Source: Betaproteobacteria bacterium HGW-Betaproteobacteria-3
GTDB taxonomy: Bacteria > Pseudomonadota > Gammaproteobacteria > Burkholderiales > Burkholderiaceae_C
Direction of reading: 5' to 3'
DNA length: 64,000 nt
NCBI GenBank assembly: GCA_002842205.1
Contig: PHCI01000004.1
Span: forward strand, 124,001 to 188,000
Part shown: in pieces, positions 28,419 through 38,346 of the stretch
Position numbering within the stretch: the first letter of the stretch is position 1
Layout: each line of letters opens with the position of its first letter
The notes under the pieces: generated by a model
The model's database searches: none
What the model was told of the DNA's origin: nothing
Seen by the model: the letters and a program-made list of their open reading frames with translations, nothing else
Translations under genes and position numbers: made by a program

Positions 28419-29177
28419 TTACAACATCTGCGCCGACACACCGCGCGCCGGCCGGAAAACCGCGACGTCATCGTAAAACGCCGCGTCGGCATTGGCCGCC
28501 CACCAACCGGGCACCCCCAACACGGGCAACGGCGCAAACGGCTTGGCCGCGAGCCACTGCGCGGTCAGTGTGGCGGCCACCTGCGCGTCCAGCGATGCCA
28601 TTGATTCCATAGCAAACTGTGACCGGTAGACGTGGACTACAAGCTGTTTTCTGGGTGAAACCAGTTTTTCAAGCGCCGCATGGCCGAACACCACCAGCCG
28701 CGCCTGCGCCCAAAGCGGCCGCAATGCGATGAAGAGGCGCGGCCAGTCCTTGGCCAACAGCGCCTCCCATAGCGGCGGCGGCGCGTCCAGCAGTGCCGCG
28801 TTTTCGTCAAACAGCGTGATGGCGTCGCGCACCGCACCGCGCACGCCTTGCACGCCCGTAGCGGCAATTTCGGCCGCCTGCAAGGCGTTCAATCGCAGCT
28901 TGGTCTGCGGCAACGAAATCCAGCAAATTGCGTTCAAAAAGTCGTGCAATCCCTCACGGGTAGGACATTGTTTGCTATCAAAAATAAACTTTTCATAAGG
29001 CACATCCGCCGGCAGTGCGGCGTGCGGAACAAATCGCACCGGCGCCAGCGCCGCGGCATTCAACGCCTGCCAGGCCGTTTGCCCCGCCGCAATGGCGTTC
29101 GCAGCGGGCTCGCCCACCGCCCGCCAGGGCGCGAGCCACGGCGCGCGCCAGTCAATGTCGGCTACGCCAGGCGCCAC
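28419..29177 (-). CDS. DUF3025 domain-containing protein
   Basis: A 252-residue soluble protein. Conserved DUF3025 elements are [53 protein letters not shown]-like [43 protein letters not shown] and [24 protein letters not shown]. Function unknown. It overlaps the pyrC 3' end by 16 bases, so it is co-transcribed with pyrC. Two partial copies of the dispersed repeat lie inside the coding region. Confidence 0.85.
   Translation of the reverse strand: MAPGVADIDWRAPWLAPWRAVGEPAANAIAAGQTAWQALNAAALAPVRFVPHAALPADVPYEKFIFDSKQCPTREGLHDFLNAICWISLPQTKLRLNALQAAEIAATGVQGVRGAVRDAITLFDENAALLDAPPPLWEALLAKDWPRLFIALRPLWAQARLVVFGHAALEKLVSPRKQLVVHVYRSQFAMESMASLDAQVAATLTAQWLAAKPFAPLPVLGVPGWWAANADAAFYDDVAVFRPARGVSAQML
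28602..28660 (+). repeat. Partial dispersed repeat within the DUF3025 gene (copy a)
   Basis: The segment CCATAGCAAACTGTGACCGG carries the AGCAAACTxTGAC core. The second half has diverged, so this is a weak match. Confidence 0.35.
28953..29001 (-). repeat. Partial dispersed repeat within the DUF3025 gene (copy b)
   Basis: TTGTTTGCTATCAAAAATAA is the reverse-complement half of the repeat (tagTTTGCTATT). It is translated as part of FIFDSKQ, a conserved stretch of the family, so the similarity could be partly chance. Confidence 0.35.
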
Positions 29178-30199
29178 GGCAGCGCTTCACCGGCGCGCAA
29201 GGGTTTGAGTTCGGCCTGCCCGAACGCGAACGACTCGGGCGGCGTCCACGACTGCTTTTTCAGGGTGATGGTGCCGGTGTTGCGCGGCAAGCCGTAAAAA
29301 TCAGCCCCGTGAAAGCTGGCAAAGGCTTCGAGCTGGTCCAGTGCGCCTGCGGCGTCAAACGCCTCGGCGTACATCTCGATCGCGGCGTGCGCGGTGTAGC
29401 AGCCGGCGCAGCCGGTGGCGTGTTCCTTGAGGTGCGCCGGGTGCGGCGCGCTGTCGGTGCCCAGGAAAAACCGCGGGTTGCCACAGGTGGCGGCCTGCAC
29501 CAGCGCCTGGCGATGCACCTCGCGCTTGAGCACCGGCAGGCAGTAATAGTGCGGGCGGATGCCGCCCGTGAAAATCGCGTTGCGGTTGTACAGCAGGTGA
29601 TGGGCCGTCACCGTGGCCGCGGTGAAATGGTCGGCGTCGCGCACATACTGCGCCGCCTCTTTTGTCGTGATGTGCTCAAACACGATCTTGAGTTCCGGGA
29701 AATCCCGGCGCAGCGGAATCAACTGGGTATCAATGAACACCGCCTCGCGGTCGAACAGGTCGATGTCGGGGGACGTGACCTCGCCATGCACCAGCAGCAG
29801 CAGGCCCGCGCGCTGCATTGCTTCCAGCGTTTTATAGGTTTTGCGGATGTCGGTGACGCCCGCGTCGCTGTGGGTCGTGGCACCGGCCGGGTACAGCTTG
29901 AGCGCGACCACGCCCGCATCTTTGGCCCGACTGATCTCGTCGGGCGGCAGGTGGTCGGTGAGGTACAGCGTCATCAACGGCTCGAACGCCATGCCCGGCG
30001 GCACCGCAGCCTGGATGCGTTCGCGGTAGGCCAAGGCCTGCTCGGCGGTGGTGACCGGCGGCTTGAGGTTGGGCATGATGATCGCGCGGCCAAACTGGGC
30101 GGCCGTGTGCGGCACCACCGTGGCCAACGCCGCGCCGTCGCGCACGTGCAGGTGCCAGTCGTCGGGACGGGTCAGGGTGATCTCTTGAGTCATGCCCAT
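29162..30199 (-). CDS. pyrC: Dihydroorotase PyrC
   Basis: A 345-residue type II dihydroorotase of pyrimidine synthesis, interconverting carbamoyl-aspartate and dihydroorotate. Zinc ligands are seen in the N-terminal [13 protein letters not shown] (HxH). [24 protein letters not shown] (carboxylated Lys), [32 protein letters not shown] and [10 protein letters not shown] (catalytic Asp) follow in order. Length is standard. The start is one of two close ATGs (30199 or 30193). DUF3025 follows with a small overlap. Confidence 0.95.
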   Translation of the reverse strand: MGMTQEITLTRPDDWHLHVRDGAALATVVPHTAAQFGRAIIMPNLKPPVTTAEQALAYRERIQAAVPPGMAFEPLMTLYLTDHLPPDEISRAKDAGVVALKLYPAGATTHSDAGVTDIRKTYKTLEAMQRAGLLLLVHGEVTSPDIDLFDREAVFIDTQLIPLRRDFPELKIVFEHITTKEAAQYVRDADHFTAATVTAHHLLYNRNAIFTGGIRPHYYCLPVLKREVHRQALVQAATCGNPRFFLGTDSAPHPAHLKEHATGCAGCYTAHAAIEMYAEAFDAAGALDQLEAFASFHGADFYGLPRNTGTITLKKQSWTPPESFAFGQAELKPLRAGEALPWRLA

Positions 30200-30291
30200 A
30201 TTGTCCCAGACGGCAGGAACCCATGAGAGGCCCGGACCGACCGCCGTGGCAGGCCTGCGGGCGCCAGCGGCACAGTCGCTGCAAGGCCAGC

Positions 30292-31029
<738 letters not shown>

Positions 31030-31047
31030 GATGGGTTCTCTACAGGT

Positions 31048-31719
31048 TCAACGGATGATCTGGGTTTTGCGCTGAATGCTGCGGACCGCAGTCGACAGTG
31101 CAAAGCAGATCACAAAATACACCACGGCTGCCAACAGATAGGCTTCAATCGGGCGGCCATAGTTTTTGCCCGCGACTTCAAAGCCCTTGAGCATGTCGTA
31201 GGCGCCAATGGCATACACCAAAGAGGTGTCCTGAAACAGGATGATGGTCTGCGTCAAAAACACCGGCAGCATATTGCGAAACGCCTGCGGAAGCACCACG
31301 ATTTTCATGTTCTGCGCGTAGGTCATGCCCAGCGCCTGCCCCGCATGCACCTGCCCGCGCGCGATCGACTGGATGCCCGCGCGCACGATCTCGGAGAAAT
31401 ACGCGGCTTCAAACGCCACAAACGTGATGATGGCCGACAGTTCAGCCCCGAGTGAACGGCCGATCAGGAACGGTATCAGCAGGAAGAACCACAGAATCAC
31501 CATCACCAGCGGAATGGAGCGCATGCCGTTGACATAAATGGTGGCCGGGACTTCCAGCAGCTTGCGCCCCGACAGGCGCATCAGCGCCAGCATCGTGCCC
31601 AACGCAATGCCCCCCAGCGTGGCGATGACGGTCAGTTCGACGCTGAACAGAAAACCCTTGAGGACGAACTTGCTGATGACGTCCCAGGTGTAGAAGGAAA
31701 GATCGAGATTCAGGTTCAT
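31048..31719 (-). CDS. gltK: Glutamate/aspartate ABC transporter permease GltK
   Basis: 223 residues with about five transmembrane helices. The permease ends in a HisM-type EAA loop, YFSEIVRAGIQSIARGQVHAGQALGMT, that contacts the ATPase. ATG at 31719 (MNLNLDLSFYTWDVISKF) is chosen over an upstream in-frame ATG inside gltJ; it lies a base away from the gltJ stop. It forms the membrane channel with GltJ. Confidence 0.92.
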   Translation of the reverse strand: MNLNLDLSFYTWDVISKFVLKGFLFSVELTVIATLGGIALGTMLALMRLSGRKLLEVPATIYVNGMRSIPLVMVILWFFLLIPFLIGRSLGAELSAIITFVAFEAAYFSEIVRAGIQSIARGQVHAGQALGMTYAQNMKIVVLPQAFRNMLPVFLTQTIILFQDTSLVYAIGAYDMLKGFEVAGKNYGRPIEAYLLAAVVYFVICFALSTAVRSIQRKTQIIR

Positions 31720-31720
31720 C

Positions 31721-32479
31721 TCAATGCCCTCCGCCCAGGCCGCCGGCCGCGACAAAGCCGGGCACGCGGGTCTTTTTCTCGATGAGCGCCATCACGCGGT
31801 TGATGGCAAACGCCGAGACGATGTACATCGTGGTCACGGCCAGATACACCTCGATGCCGCGCGAGGTTTCCTCCTGCGCCTGCATGGCAAACAACGTCAG
31901 CTCCGAGATGGACACCGCAAACGCCACCGACGAGTTCTTGACGATGTTCATCGACTCACTGGTCATGGTGGGGATGATGATCCGGTAGGCCATGGGCAGC
32001 AGCACATAGCGGTAGTACTGGAACGTGGTGAAGCCCACCGCCATGCCCGCGTACCGCTGGCCCCGCGGCAAGGCCTGAATGCCGGCGCGCAACTGTTCGG
32101 CAATGCGCGACGAGGTGAAAAACCCCAGCGCAAACACCACCAGCATGAAGCCGGGCAACGCCTTCATGGCGGGGAAAACGGCCGGCACCACGTGGTACCA
32201 AAGGAAGATCTGGACCAGCAGCGGAATGTTGCGAAACAGTTCCACCCACGCATTGCCAAGCCGCACCAGCCACGGGCTTTCAGGCAGCGTGCGAATGGTG
32301 CCGACCACCGAGCCCAGCACCAGCGCGATCAGCAGCGCGCTGAGCGCCACCGACAGCGTCCAGCCCCAGGCTGAAAAAATCCAGTCGAGGTAGGTGGTTT
32401 CGCCCCCTGCGCCGAAGCAGCGGGGGGCCACCTCGCCATCGATGATGTTCTTGCAGAACACCTGCCAGTCCCAGGCCAT
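31721..32479 (-). CDS. gltJ: Glutamate/aspartate ABC transporter permease GltJ
   Basis: 252 residues with the family N-terminus MAWDWQVFCKNIIDGEVAPR and a periplasmic loop, then helices such as LSVALSALLIALVLGSVVGT. The EAA loop is TSSRIAEQLRAGIQALPRGQRYAGMAVGFT. AAGGAG stands before the ATG. It is separated from gltI by 89 bases containing a terminator-like hairpin, so expression is expected to be lower than that of the binding protein. Confidence 0.93.
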   Translation of the reverse strand: MAWDWQVFCKNIIDGEVAPRCFGAGGETTYLDWIFSAWGWTLSVALSALLIALVLGSVVGTIRTLPESPWLVRLGNAWVELFRNIPLLVQIFLWYHVVPAVFPAMKALPGFMLVVFALGFFTSSRIAEQLRAGIQALPRGQRYAGMAVGFTTFQYYRYVLLPMAYRIIIPTMTSESMNIVKNSSVAFAVSISELTLFAMQAQEETSRGIEVYLAVTTMYIVSAFAINRVMALIEKKTRVPGFVAAGGLGGGH

Positions 32480-32515
32480 GCCATTCTCCTTGTGTTGCGC
32501 GAAGTGCCGTCAACG

Positions 32516-32550
32516 AAAAAACCCCTCCGGCGAGCGCGTCTCCGAAGGGG
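32516..32550 (-). terminator. Terminator/attenuator between gltI and gltJ
   Basis: On the minus strand CCCCTTCGG and CCGGAGGGG pair (one G:U) around an 11-base loop and are followed by six T. It lies 18 bases after the gltI stop. A partial terminator here would give excess binding protein over permease, a common design in ABC operons. Confidence 0.85.
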
Positions 32551-32568
32551 CTTGAACGTGCCGTGCGC

Positions 32569-33453
32569 TTACTTGCGATAGGCTTCCATGGGGTTGTCGT
32601 TGGGCGCGCCGATCAGGCCCTTGAGCGTGGCGCCCATGGCCAGATTGACGTTGGTGTTCTTCGGCGGGATCGGGCTGGTGAACCACTTGGTGTAGAGCTT
32701 GTCGAGATCGCCGCTCTTCATTTGCGCCTTGATGAAATCGTCCACCGCCTTCTTGAAGCCGGCATCGTCCTTGCGGAACATGATGGCGATCGGCTCGACG
32801 CTCAGCACCTCGCCGACGATCTTGAAGTCGGCCGGATTCTTGGCGTTGGCGATCAGCCCGGCCAGGATGTTGTCGTCCATCACAAAGGCGTCGGCGCGGC
32901 CCGATTCGAGCAGCAGGAAGCTGTCGGCGTGGTCCTTGCCAAACACTTCATTGAAATTGACGCCAGTGGCCCGCTCGTGCTTGCGCAGCGTCTGCACCGA
33001 AGTCGTGCCGGTGGTGGTGGCCAGGCTCTTGCCGTTGAGTTGGGCAATGGAGGTGATGCCCGAACTGGCCTTGACGGCGGTGCGCACTTCGGTCACGAAG
33101 GTGGTGACGGCGAACGACACGTCCTTCTGGCGGGTGGCGTTGTTGGTGGTCGAGCCGCACTCGATGTCGACGGTGCCGTTTTGCACCAGCGGGATGCGGT
33201 TTTGCGAGGTGACCGGCACGTATTCGACCTTGGCCGCCGGCGCCACCGACTTGAGGAAGCGCTCGCACAGTTCGACGTGGTAGCCGGTGAACTTGCCTTC
33301 GCCCAGCGTGTAGGACAGCGGCGAAGACGATTCGCGCACGCCCATGACAACCTTGCCCGATGCCTTGATTTTGGCCAGGGTGTCATTGGCCTGGGCGTAA
33401 GCGCCCGTGGCAGCCAGGGCCAGAATGGCGACGGTCAGCAGGTTTTTTTTCAT
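32569..33453 (-). CDS. gltI: Glutamate/aspartate ABC transporter substrate-binding protein
   Basis: A 294-residue periplasmic receptor. The signal peptide is KKNLLTVAILALAATGAYAQ. The mature part begins NDTLAKIKASGKVVMGVRESSSPLSYTLGEGKFTGYHVELCERFL, and VDIECGSTTNNATRQKDVSF is the conserved ligand-pocket segment of GltI. It is the first gene of the transporter operon, followed by an attenuator-like hairpin. The close paralogue just upstream (33578) shares the same segment. Confidence 0.93.
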   Translation of the reverse strand: MKKNLLTVAILALAATGAYAQANDTLAKIKASGKVVMGVRESSSPLSYTLGEGKFTGYHVELCERFLKSVAPAAKVEYVPVTSQNRIPLVQNGTVDIECGSTTNNATRQKDVSFAVTTFVTEVRTAVKASSGITSIAQLNGKSLATTTGTTSVQTLRKHERATGVNFNEVFGKDHADSFLLLESGRADAFVMDDNILAGLIANAKNPADFKIVGEVLSVEPIAIMFRKDDAGFKKAVDDFIKAQMKSGDLDKLYTKWFTSPIPPKNTNVNLAMGATLKGLIGAPNDNPMEAYRK

Positions 33454-33577
33454 TCAGAAATCTCCAGGTGGTAAAGCGACGAAAACAAAAGGACAACAAA
33501 AGGAAAACGCGATTTTAAGGATTCGGATCTGCGGGATTACCCTGTGCCTGAGCCGCGCACAGGGGCGTCTCGGGCGT

Positions 33578-34474
33578 TCAACCCGGGACTTTGTCCGTGG
33601 GGTATTTCCAGAAATCCCGCAGCAGATAGCTTGCAGGCAAATTCAGTGCCGTACCTTTCGGGGGAATAGGCTTGGAAAACCATTTCCCATAAATGGCGAG
33701 GATTTCGTGACTCTGGATCAGCCGGCGCATCTCGTCATCGACCAGTTTTTTGAACTCGGGGTCGTTGCGAGGCAGCATGATGGCCAGCGGTTCGGTGGTC
33801 AAGAACTTGCCCACCACCTTGAGCGCAGCCGGGTTGGGCCGGTTGGCGGCCAACCCATAGAGCAACACGTCGTCCATCACAAAGGCCTCGGCCTCGCCCT
33901 TTTCCACCATCTCGATGGCGCGGGCGTGGTCCGGGGCTTCGAGCAGGGTGAGGCGCAACAGCCGTTCGCGGTTGGCCTGGTCCACGGCCTTGAGCGGCGT
34001 GGTGCCCTTGGTGGACACGATCTTCTGGCCCATCAGATCTTCAATGCGATCGGCCTTGCTGTCAGCCCGCACCAGCATGCGCGCGCCGGTGATGAAGTGC
34101 GGAATGGTGAACGCCACCTTCTGGCGGCGCTCGGCGTTGTTGGTGGTGGAGCCGCATTCCATGTCGGCCTTGCCCTGCTCGACCATGGCGATGCGGTTGG
34201 CCGGCGTCACCTGCAAAAACTTGACCGGGACGTCCTTGACGCCCACACGCTTGCCAACCGCCTCCGCGATGCGCAGGCACAGGTCCACCGCATAGCCCAC
34301 GGGCTTGCCGGTGGTGGTGTCAATATAGGAAAACGGAACCGACGACTCGCGGTGCGCGATGACCAGCGTGCCGCCAGCCTTGACGCGGTCCAGCACGCCT
34401 TCGGCGCTGGCCAGCGGTGTCCCGAACAAAGTGGCTGCAACAGCCACTGCAAATCCCCAACGTGGTGCATTCAT
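33578..34474 (-). CDS. GltI-like amino acid ABC transporter substrate-binding protein (paralogue)
   Basis: 298 residues with a signal peptide (WGFAVAVAATLFGTPLASAE) and the same domain plan as gltI: TLVIAHRESSVPFSYIDTTTGKPVGYAVDLCLRI, KADMECGSTTNNAERRQKVAF, EAFVMDDVLLYGL, WFSKPIPPKGTALNLP. It is clearly a diverged duplicate of the neighbour at 32569, with no permease or ATPase of its own nearby. It may feed the same GltJKL channel with another ligand. A 124-bp gap separates the two. Confidence 0.88.
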   Translation of the reverse strand: MNAPRWGFAVAVAATLFGTPLASAEGVLDRVKAGGTLVIAHRESSVPFSYIDTTTGKPVGYAVDLCLRIAEAVGKRVGVKDVPVKFLQVTPANRIAMVEQGKADMECGSTTNNAERRQKVAFTIPHFITGARMLVRADSKADRIEDLMGQKIVSTKGTTPLKAVDQANRERLLRLTLLEAPDHARAIEMVEKGEAEAFVMDDVLLYGLAANRPNPAALKVVGKFLTTEPLAIMLPRNDPEFKKLVDDEMRRLIQSHEILAIYGKWFSKPIPPKGTALNLPASYLLRDFWKYPTDKVPG

Positions 34475-34723
34475 GGATATTTTGTTTGTGTGAACACCCG
34501 TTAAGCAGCCTTCGTGCCCGGGTTTTATGTCAGTCCCTGGTGCTCGGCTTCAAACGGATTTGTCTCTTGCAGTTCGTGGCTGCGAATGCATCCCTGCATC
34601 GCCGCGAACTGTAGGGAAGTTGCCCCGCAAAGACCAATGCCGAATCAGATTCGTCATATGCATTATTTTTATAGATTAACCCAAACAGCCTGTCATGCAA
34701 GCTAAACATGGCGGGGCCGGGCG

Positions 34724-35671
34724 TCAACGGGTCGCCCCGGCCTGCAAAAATGCCCACAGATCCTGCGCCGTGCTTTTGGGGGTCACCTTTTCATTGCCCG
34801 GGGTGGCGGCCACCGGCTTTTCGCGATAGGCGCGCAGGTCCATGGTCATCTGCAGCGAGGGCAGCTCCGGCGTCGTGGCGGGCACCAGCTTGCGGGCGCG
34901 CAGCTCTTTTTTCACTGCGCTGTGGGGCAAAAACGCAATGCCGTGGCCTTCGATCGCCATGGCCTTGAGGCCCTCGGCCATGTCGGTTTCGTACACCCGG
35001 TCCAGGTGGATGGCGGTCTTCGAGTCTTTCAGGATCATGTCCACCATGCGGCCCAGGTAGGCGCCCGGCGCGTAACCCAGGTACGGCAGCGGCTGCCCCG
35101 CCCGCCCGGGCAGCTTGTACAGCGGCGCGCCGTCGGCGTCGGGTTTCACGTAAGGCGCCAGCACCTCCTCGCCCAGCGTCACCATTTCATAGCGCCCCGG
35201 GTCCAGCTGAAAGGGCTGCGACGCGTGGTGGTAAGAAATGAGCACGTCGCAGCTGCCTTCGACCAGGCGCAGCACCGCGTCGTGCACGTTCAGGGCGATC
35301 AGCCGGCTTTTGATGGGGCCAAATTTCTCGCGCAGGCTCGACACCCAGGCCGGAAAGAAAGTGAACGCCAGCGAATGCGGCACGGCGAACTCGATCACAT
35401 CCTGCCCGGCCGAGCTGTGGCCGCGCAGCATCGCGCGCGTGCTTTGCAGCGCCTGCAGCACCTCCAGCGACTGGTCATAGAGCGTTTGCCCGGCCGGCGT
35501 GAGGCGGGTGGGGTACGAGCTGCGGTCCACCAGATCGGTGCCGGCCCAGGCTTCCAGCGCCTGGATGCGGCGCGAGAACGCGGGTTGCGTCACATGCCGC
35601 AGCTGCGCCGACCGGCTGAAGCTGCGGGTTTCGGCCAGGCTGACAAAGTCTTCAAGCCACTTGGTTTCCAT
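34724..35671 (-). CDS. LysR family transcriptional regulator
   Basis: A 315-residue LysR-type regulator. The N-terminal HTH is KWLEDFVSLAETRSFSRSAQLRHVTQPAFSRRIQALEAWAGTDLVDRSS, near-perfect for the family. The effector domain includes IEFAVPHSLAFTFFPAWVSSL and LVEGSCDVLISYHH. ATG at 35671 (METKWLEDF) is preferred to one nine codons earlier. It lies upstream of the second binding-protein gene on the same strand with a 249-bp gap in which I see no clear element. It may regulate the amino-acid uptake genes, which is inference. Confidence 0.92.
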   Translation of the reverse strand: METKWLEDFVSLAETRSFSRSAQLRHVTQPAFSRRIQALEAWAGTDLVDRSSYPTRLTPAGQTLYDQSLEVLQALQSTRAMLRGHSSAGQDVIEFAVPHSLAFTFFPAWVSSLREKFGPIKSRLIALNVHDAVLRLVEGSCDVLISYHHASQPFQLDPGRYEMVTLGEEVLAPYVKPDADGAPLYKLPGRAGQPLPYLGYAPGAYLGRMVDMILKDSKTAIHLDRVYETDMAEGLKAMAIEGHGIAFLPHSAVKKELRARKLVPATTPELPSLQMTMDLRAYREKPVAATPGNEKVTPKSTAQDLWAFLQAGATR

Positions 35672-35721
35672 GCGCGGATTATGGACGGTCGGCCGCACGG
35701 TCTGGCGGCGGCGAAATTACT

Positions 35722-35778
35722 TCAATAACAATAGCAAACTATGACCATTTCACGGGGGCTAATGGCATATTTTTATCA
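35722..35778 (+). repeat. Dispersed repeat copy between the LysR and NDUFA9-like genes
   Basis: ATAGCAAACTATGACC, then CACGGGGGCTAATGGCATAT, then TTTTTAT. A good intergenic match to the family, in the divergent promoter region. Confidence 0.7.
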
Positions 35779-35838
35779 TAAACCTGAAAAATCCGGGCTT
35801 TCACCAGGGCACACGGTTGCGGCGCACAATCGCGGCAC

Positions 35839-36795
35839 ATGAAAAACATCCTGATTCTGGGTGGCACCGGCTTCGTCGGCGCCCACGTGTGCGAAAAACT
35901 CGCGCGGCTCCAATATGCGGCCACCGTGCCCACGCGCCGCGCGGACCGCGCCCGCCACCTGTGGCCGCTGCCCCGCGTCACCGTGCTGAGCGCCAACGTG
36001 CACGACGAAGCCACGCTGGCGCGGCTGCTGCCCGGGCACGACGCGGTGGTCAACCTGGTGGCCATCCTGCATGGCACGCAGGCCGACTTTGACCAGGCGC
36101 ATGTGGCGCTGCCGCAAAAGCTGGCCCGCGCCTGCGCCGCCGCGGGTGTGCCGCGGCTGGTGCACGTGAGCGCGCTGGGTGCGGCCGCCGACGCCCCTTC
36201 GATGTACCTGCGCAGCAAGGCCGCGGGCGAAGCCGCGCTGCAAGCCGCCCAGCTGCAACTCACCGTGCTGCGCCCGAGCGTGATTTTTGGCGCCGACGAC
36301 CACTTCCTCAACCTGTTTGCGCGGCTGCAAAAATGGGTGCCCTTGGTGCCGCTGGCCGGCGCCCACGCGCGCTTTCAACCCGTGTGGGTCGAAGACGTGG
36401 CCGAAGCCGTGGCGCGCTGCCTGCAGCGCCCGCAGACCATCGGCCAGACCTTTGAAGCCTGCGGCCCCGACGTGCTCACCCTGCGCGAACTGGTGTCGCT
36501 GGCCGGGCAATGGAGCGGCGCCAATGGCGGCCGCGGCCGGCCCGTCGTGGCCCTGCCCGCCTTGCTGGCGCGGCTGCAGGCGCGGATCATGGAACTGGCC
36601 CCGGGCGAGCCGCTCATGAGCCGCGACAACCTCGACTCCATGCGTGTGGACAACGTGGCCAGCGGCCAGCAGGCGGGCCTTGACGCCTTGGGCATCACGC
36701 CCGCCGCCGTGTCGGCCATCGCCCCCGGCTACCTGGGCGCCCGCGGCGTTGCGCAGCAACTGCTGGCCATGCGCAAGACTGCCGGGCGGTTCTAG
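35839..36795 (+). CDS. NDUFA9-like complex I-associated NAD(P)-binding protein
   Basis: A 318-residue atypical SDR. KNILILGGTGFVGAHVCEKLAR is the dinucleotide site, and DAVVNLVAILHGTQADFDQAHV, LVHVSALGAAADAPSMYLRSKAAGEAAL and VLRPSVIFGADDHFLNLFARLQ are typical of the complex I NDUFA9 subfamily in bacteria. In betaproteobacteria these proteins are stand-alone, and their role (quinone or respiratory-complex linked, or NAD(P) sensing) is unproven. It lies just outside the defence island and ends 17 bases before the hsdM stop on the other strand. Confidence 0.83.
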   Translation: MKNILILGGTGFVGAHVCEKLARLQYAATVPTRRADRARHLWPLPRVTVLSANVHDEATLARLLPGHDAVVNLVAILHGTQADFDQAHVALPQKLARACAAAGVPRLVHVSALGAAADAPSMYLRSKAAGEAALQAAQLQLTVLRPSVIFGADDHFLNLFARLQKWVPLVPLAGAHARFQPVWVEDVAEAVARCLQRPQTIGQTFEACGPDVLTLRELVSLAGQWSGANGGRGRPVVALPALLARLQARIMELAPGEPLMSRDNLDSMRVDNVASGQQAGLDALGITPAAVSAIAPGYLGARGVAQQLLAMRKTAGRF

Positions 36796-36812
36796 GGCCG
36801 GCGCGCCGCGGT

Positions 36813-38339
36813 CTATGCCTGTGCTTCGGGCAGTTCAACGCCCAGATCGCCCGCGATCAGCTTGAACTGCTCCAGCGCCGCCTGAAGGTCTTCGACGATC
36901 TCCTGTGCAATCACCGCAGGCGCTGGCAGGTTGTCGCTGTCGGCCAGGCTGTCGTCCTTGAGCCAGAAGATGTCGAGGCTGGTCTTGTCGCGCGCCACCA
37001 GTTCGTCGTAGCTGTACACACGCCAGCGACCATCGGGGCCGCTGCCTTTTGCGGCGTCAACTTCTGCGCTCCAGGTGGCTTGGCGCTGGTGGCGGTTGGC
37101 CACCTTGTAGAGGTCTACAAACTCGTTCAGGTCCGCCCGGGTGAGCGGGCTGGTCTTGAGGGTGAAGTGTTTGTTGGTGCGCAGGTCGTAAATCCAGAGC
37201 GCCTTCGTCCACGGGGTTTCACTGGCGCCTTTCTTCTCGAAGAACAGCACGTTGGCCTTCACGCCCTGGGCGTAGAACAGGCCCGTGGGCAGGCGAAGGA
37301 GCGTGTGCACATCGCACTCGTGCAGCAGCTTCTTGCGGATGGTTTCGCCTGCACCGCCTTCAAACAACACGTTGTCGGGCAACACCACCGCCGCGCGGCC
37401 GTGGGTGGCCAGCAGGGTCTTGATGTGCTGCACAAAGTTGAGCTGCTTGTTGCTGGTGGTGGCCCAGAAATCGTCGCGCTCGACGGTGTCTTTTTCGGTG
37501 CTGGTGCGGCCGTCTTCGCCCACGATGACGGTGCTGCTCTTCTTGCCGAATGGCGGGTTGGCCAGCACCACCTCAAAGCGCTCGCCGGGGTCTGCGGCCA
37601 GGGCGTCGCCTACCACCACGGGCACTTGCTTTTCAGTGCCAATGCCGTGCAGCATCATGTTCATGGCGCACACGCGGGCCGTGCCTTGCACCAACTCGTA
37701 GCCGGTGAAGGCTTTTTCTTTCAGGTGCTTGAGTTGCTCGCGCGTCAGGCTCTTGTTGTGGGCGGTAATGTAGTTGTGCGCGGTAAACAAAAACCCGCCC
37801 GTGCCACAGGCCGGGTCGGTGATGCGCTCACCGGGTTGCGGGGCGATGCAGTCCACCATGGCCTGAATGAGGGCGCGCGGCGTGAAATATTGGCCCGCGC
37901 CACTCTTGGTGTCTTGCGCGTTCTTCTCCAGCAGACCCTCATACGCGTCGCCCTTCACGTCGGCGCCCAGCACCGTCCAGGTTTCGGCGTCAATCAAATC
38001 CACGATGACGCGGCGCAGCTTGGCCGGGTCTTGAAACTTGTTTTGTGCCTTGCCGAAAATCAGGCCCAGCGTGCCCTTCTCTTGGCCCAGCTTTTCCAGC
38101 AGATGACGGTAGTGGTCAAACAGCTCGTCGCCATCGCGGGCCAACAGCGTGGGCCAGGCGTAGAGGGCGGGCACGATGCTGGCCTGGTTGTAGGGCGGCG
38201 CGCTGCGCTCGTCGGCCATCTTGAGGAACAGCAGGTAGGTGAGCTGCTCCACATAGTCGCCATAGCTCATGCCATCGTCGCGCAGCACGTTGCAGTAGTT
38301 CCAGAGCTTCTGGACGAGGGAGTTGGTGGTGGTGTTCAT
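36813..38339 (-). CDS. hsdM: Type I restriction-modification methyltransferase subunit HsdM
   Basis: A 508-residue N6-adenine methyltransferase. The HsdM N-terminal helical domain (SLVQKLWNYCNVLRDDGMSYGDYVEQLTYLLFLKMADE) is followed by AGQYFTPRALIQAMVDCI, the SAM motif ITDPACGTGGFLFTAHNYI and the catalytic ANPPFGKKSS (NPPF). A C-terminal target-complex region completes it. The ATG at 38339 gives the standard N-terminus; an upstream extension runs into the preceding gene. It lies seven bases behind the nucleotidyltransferase gene, not next to hsdS, which is 7 kb away. With HsdS it methylates, and with HsdR it restricts. Confidence 0.95.
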   Translation of the reverse strand: MNTTTNSLVQKLWNYCNVLRDDGMSYGDYVEQLTYLLFLKMADERSAPPYNQASIVPALYAWPTLLARDGDELFDHYRHLLEKLGQEKGTLGLIFGKAQNKFQDPAKLRRVIVDLIDAETWTVLGADVKGDAYEGLLEKNAQDTKSGAGQYFTPRALIQAMVDCIAPQPGERITDPACGTGGFLFTAHNYITAHNKSLTREQLKHLKEKAFTGYELVQGTARVCAMNMMLHGIGTEKQVPVVVGDALAADPGERFEVVLANPPFGKKSSTVIVGEDGRTSTEKDTVERDDFWATTSNKQLNFVQHIKTLLATHGRAAVVLPDNVLFEGGAGETIRKKLLHECDVHTLLRLPTGLFYAQGVKANVLFFEKKGASETPWTKALWIYDLRTNKHFTLKTSPLTRADLNEFVDLYKVANRHQRQATWSAEVDAAKGSGPDGRWRVYSYDELVARDKTSLDIFWLKDDSLADSDNLPAPAVIAQEIVEDLQAALEQFKLIAGDLGVELPEAQA

Positions 38340-38346
38340 GTTTGCT

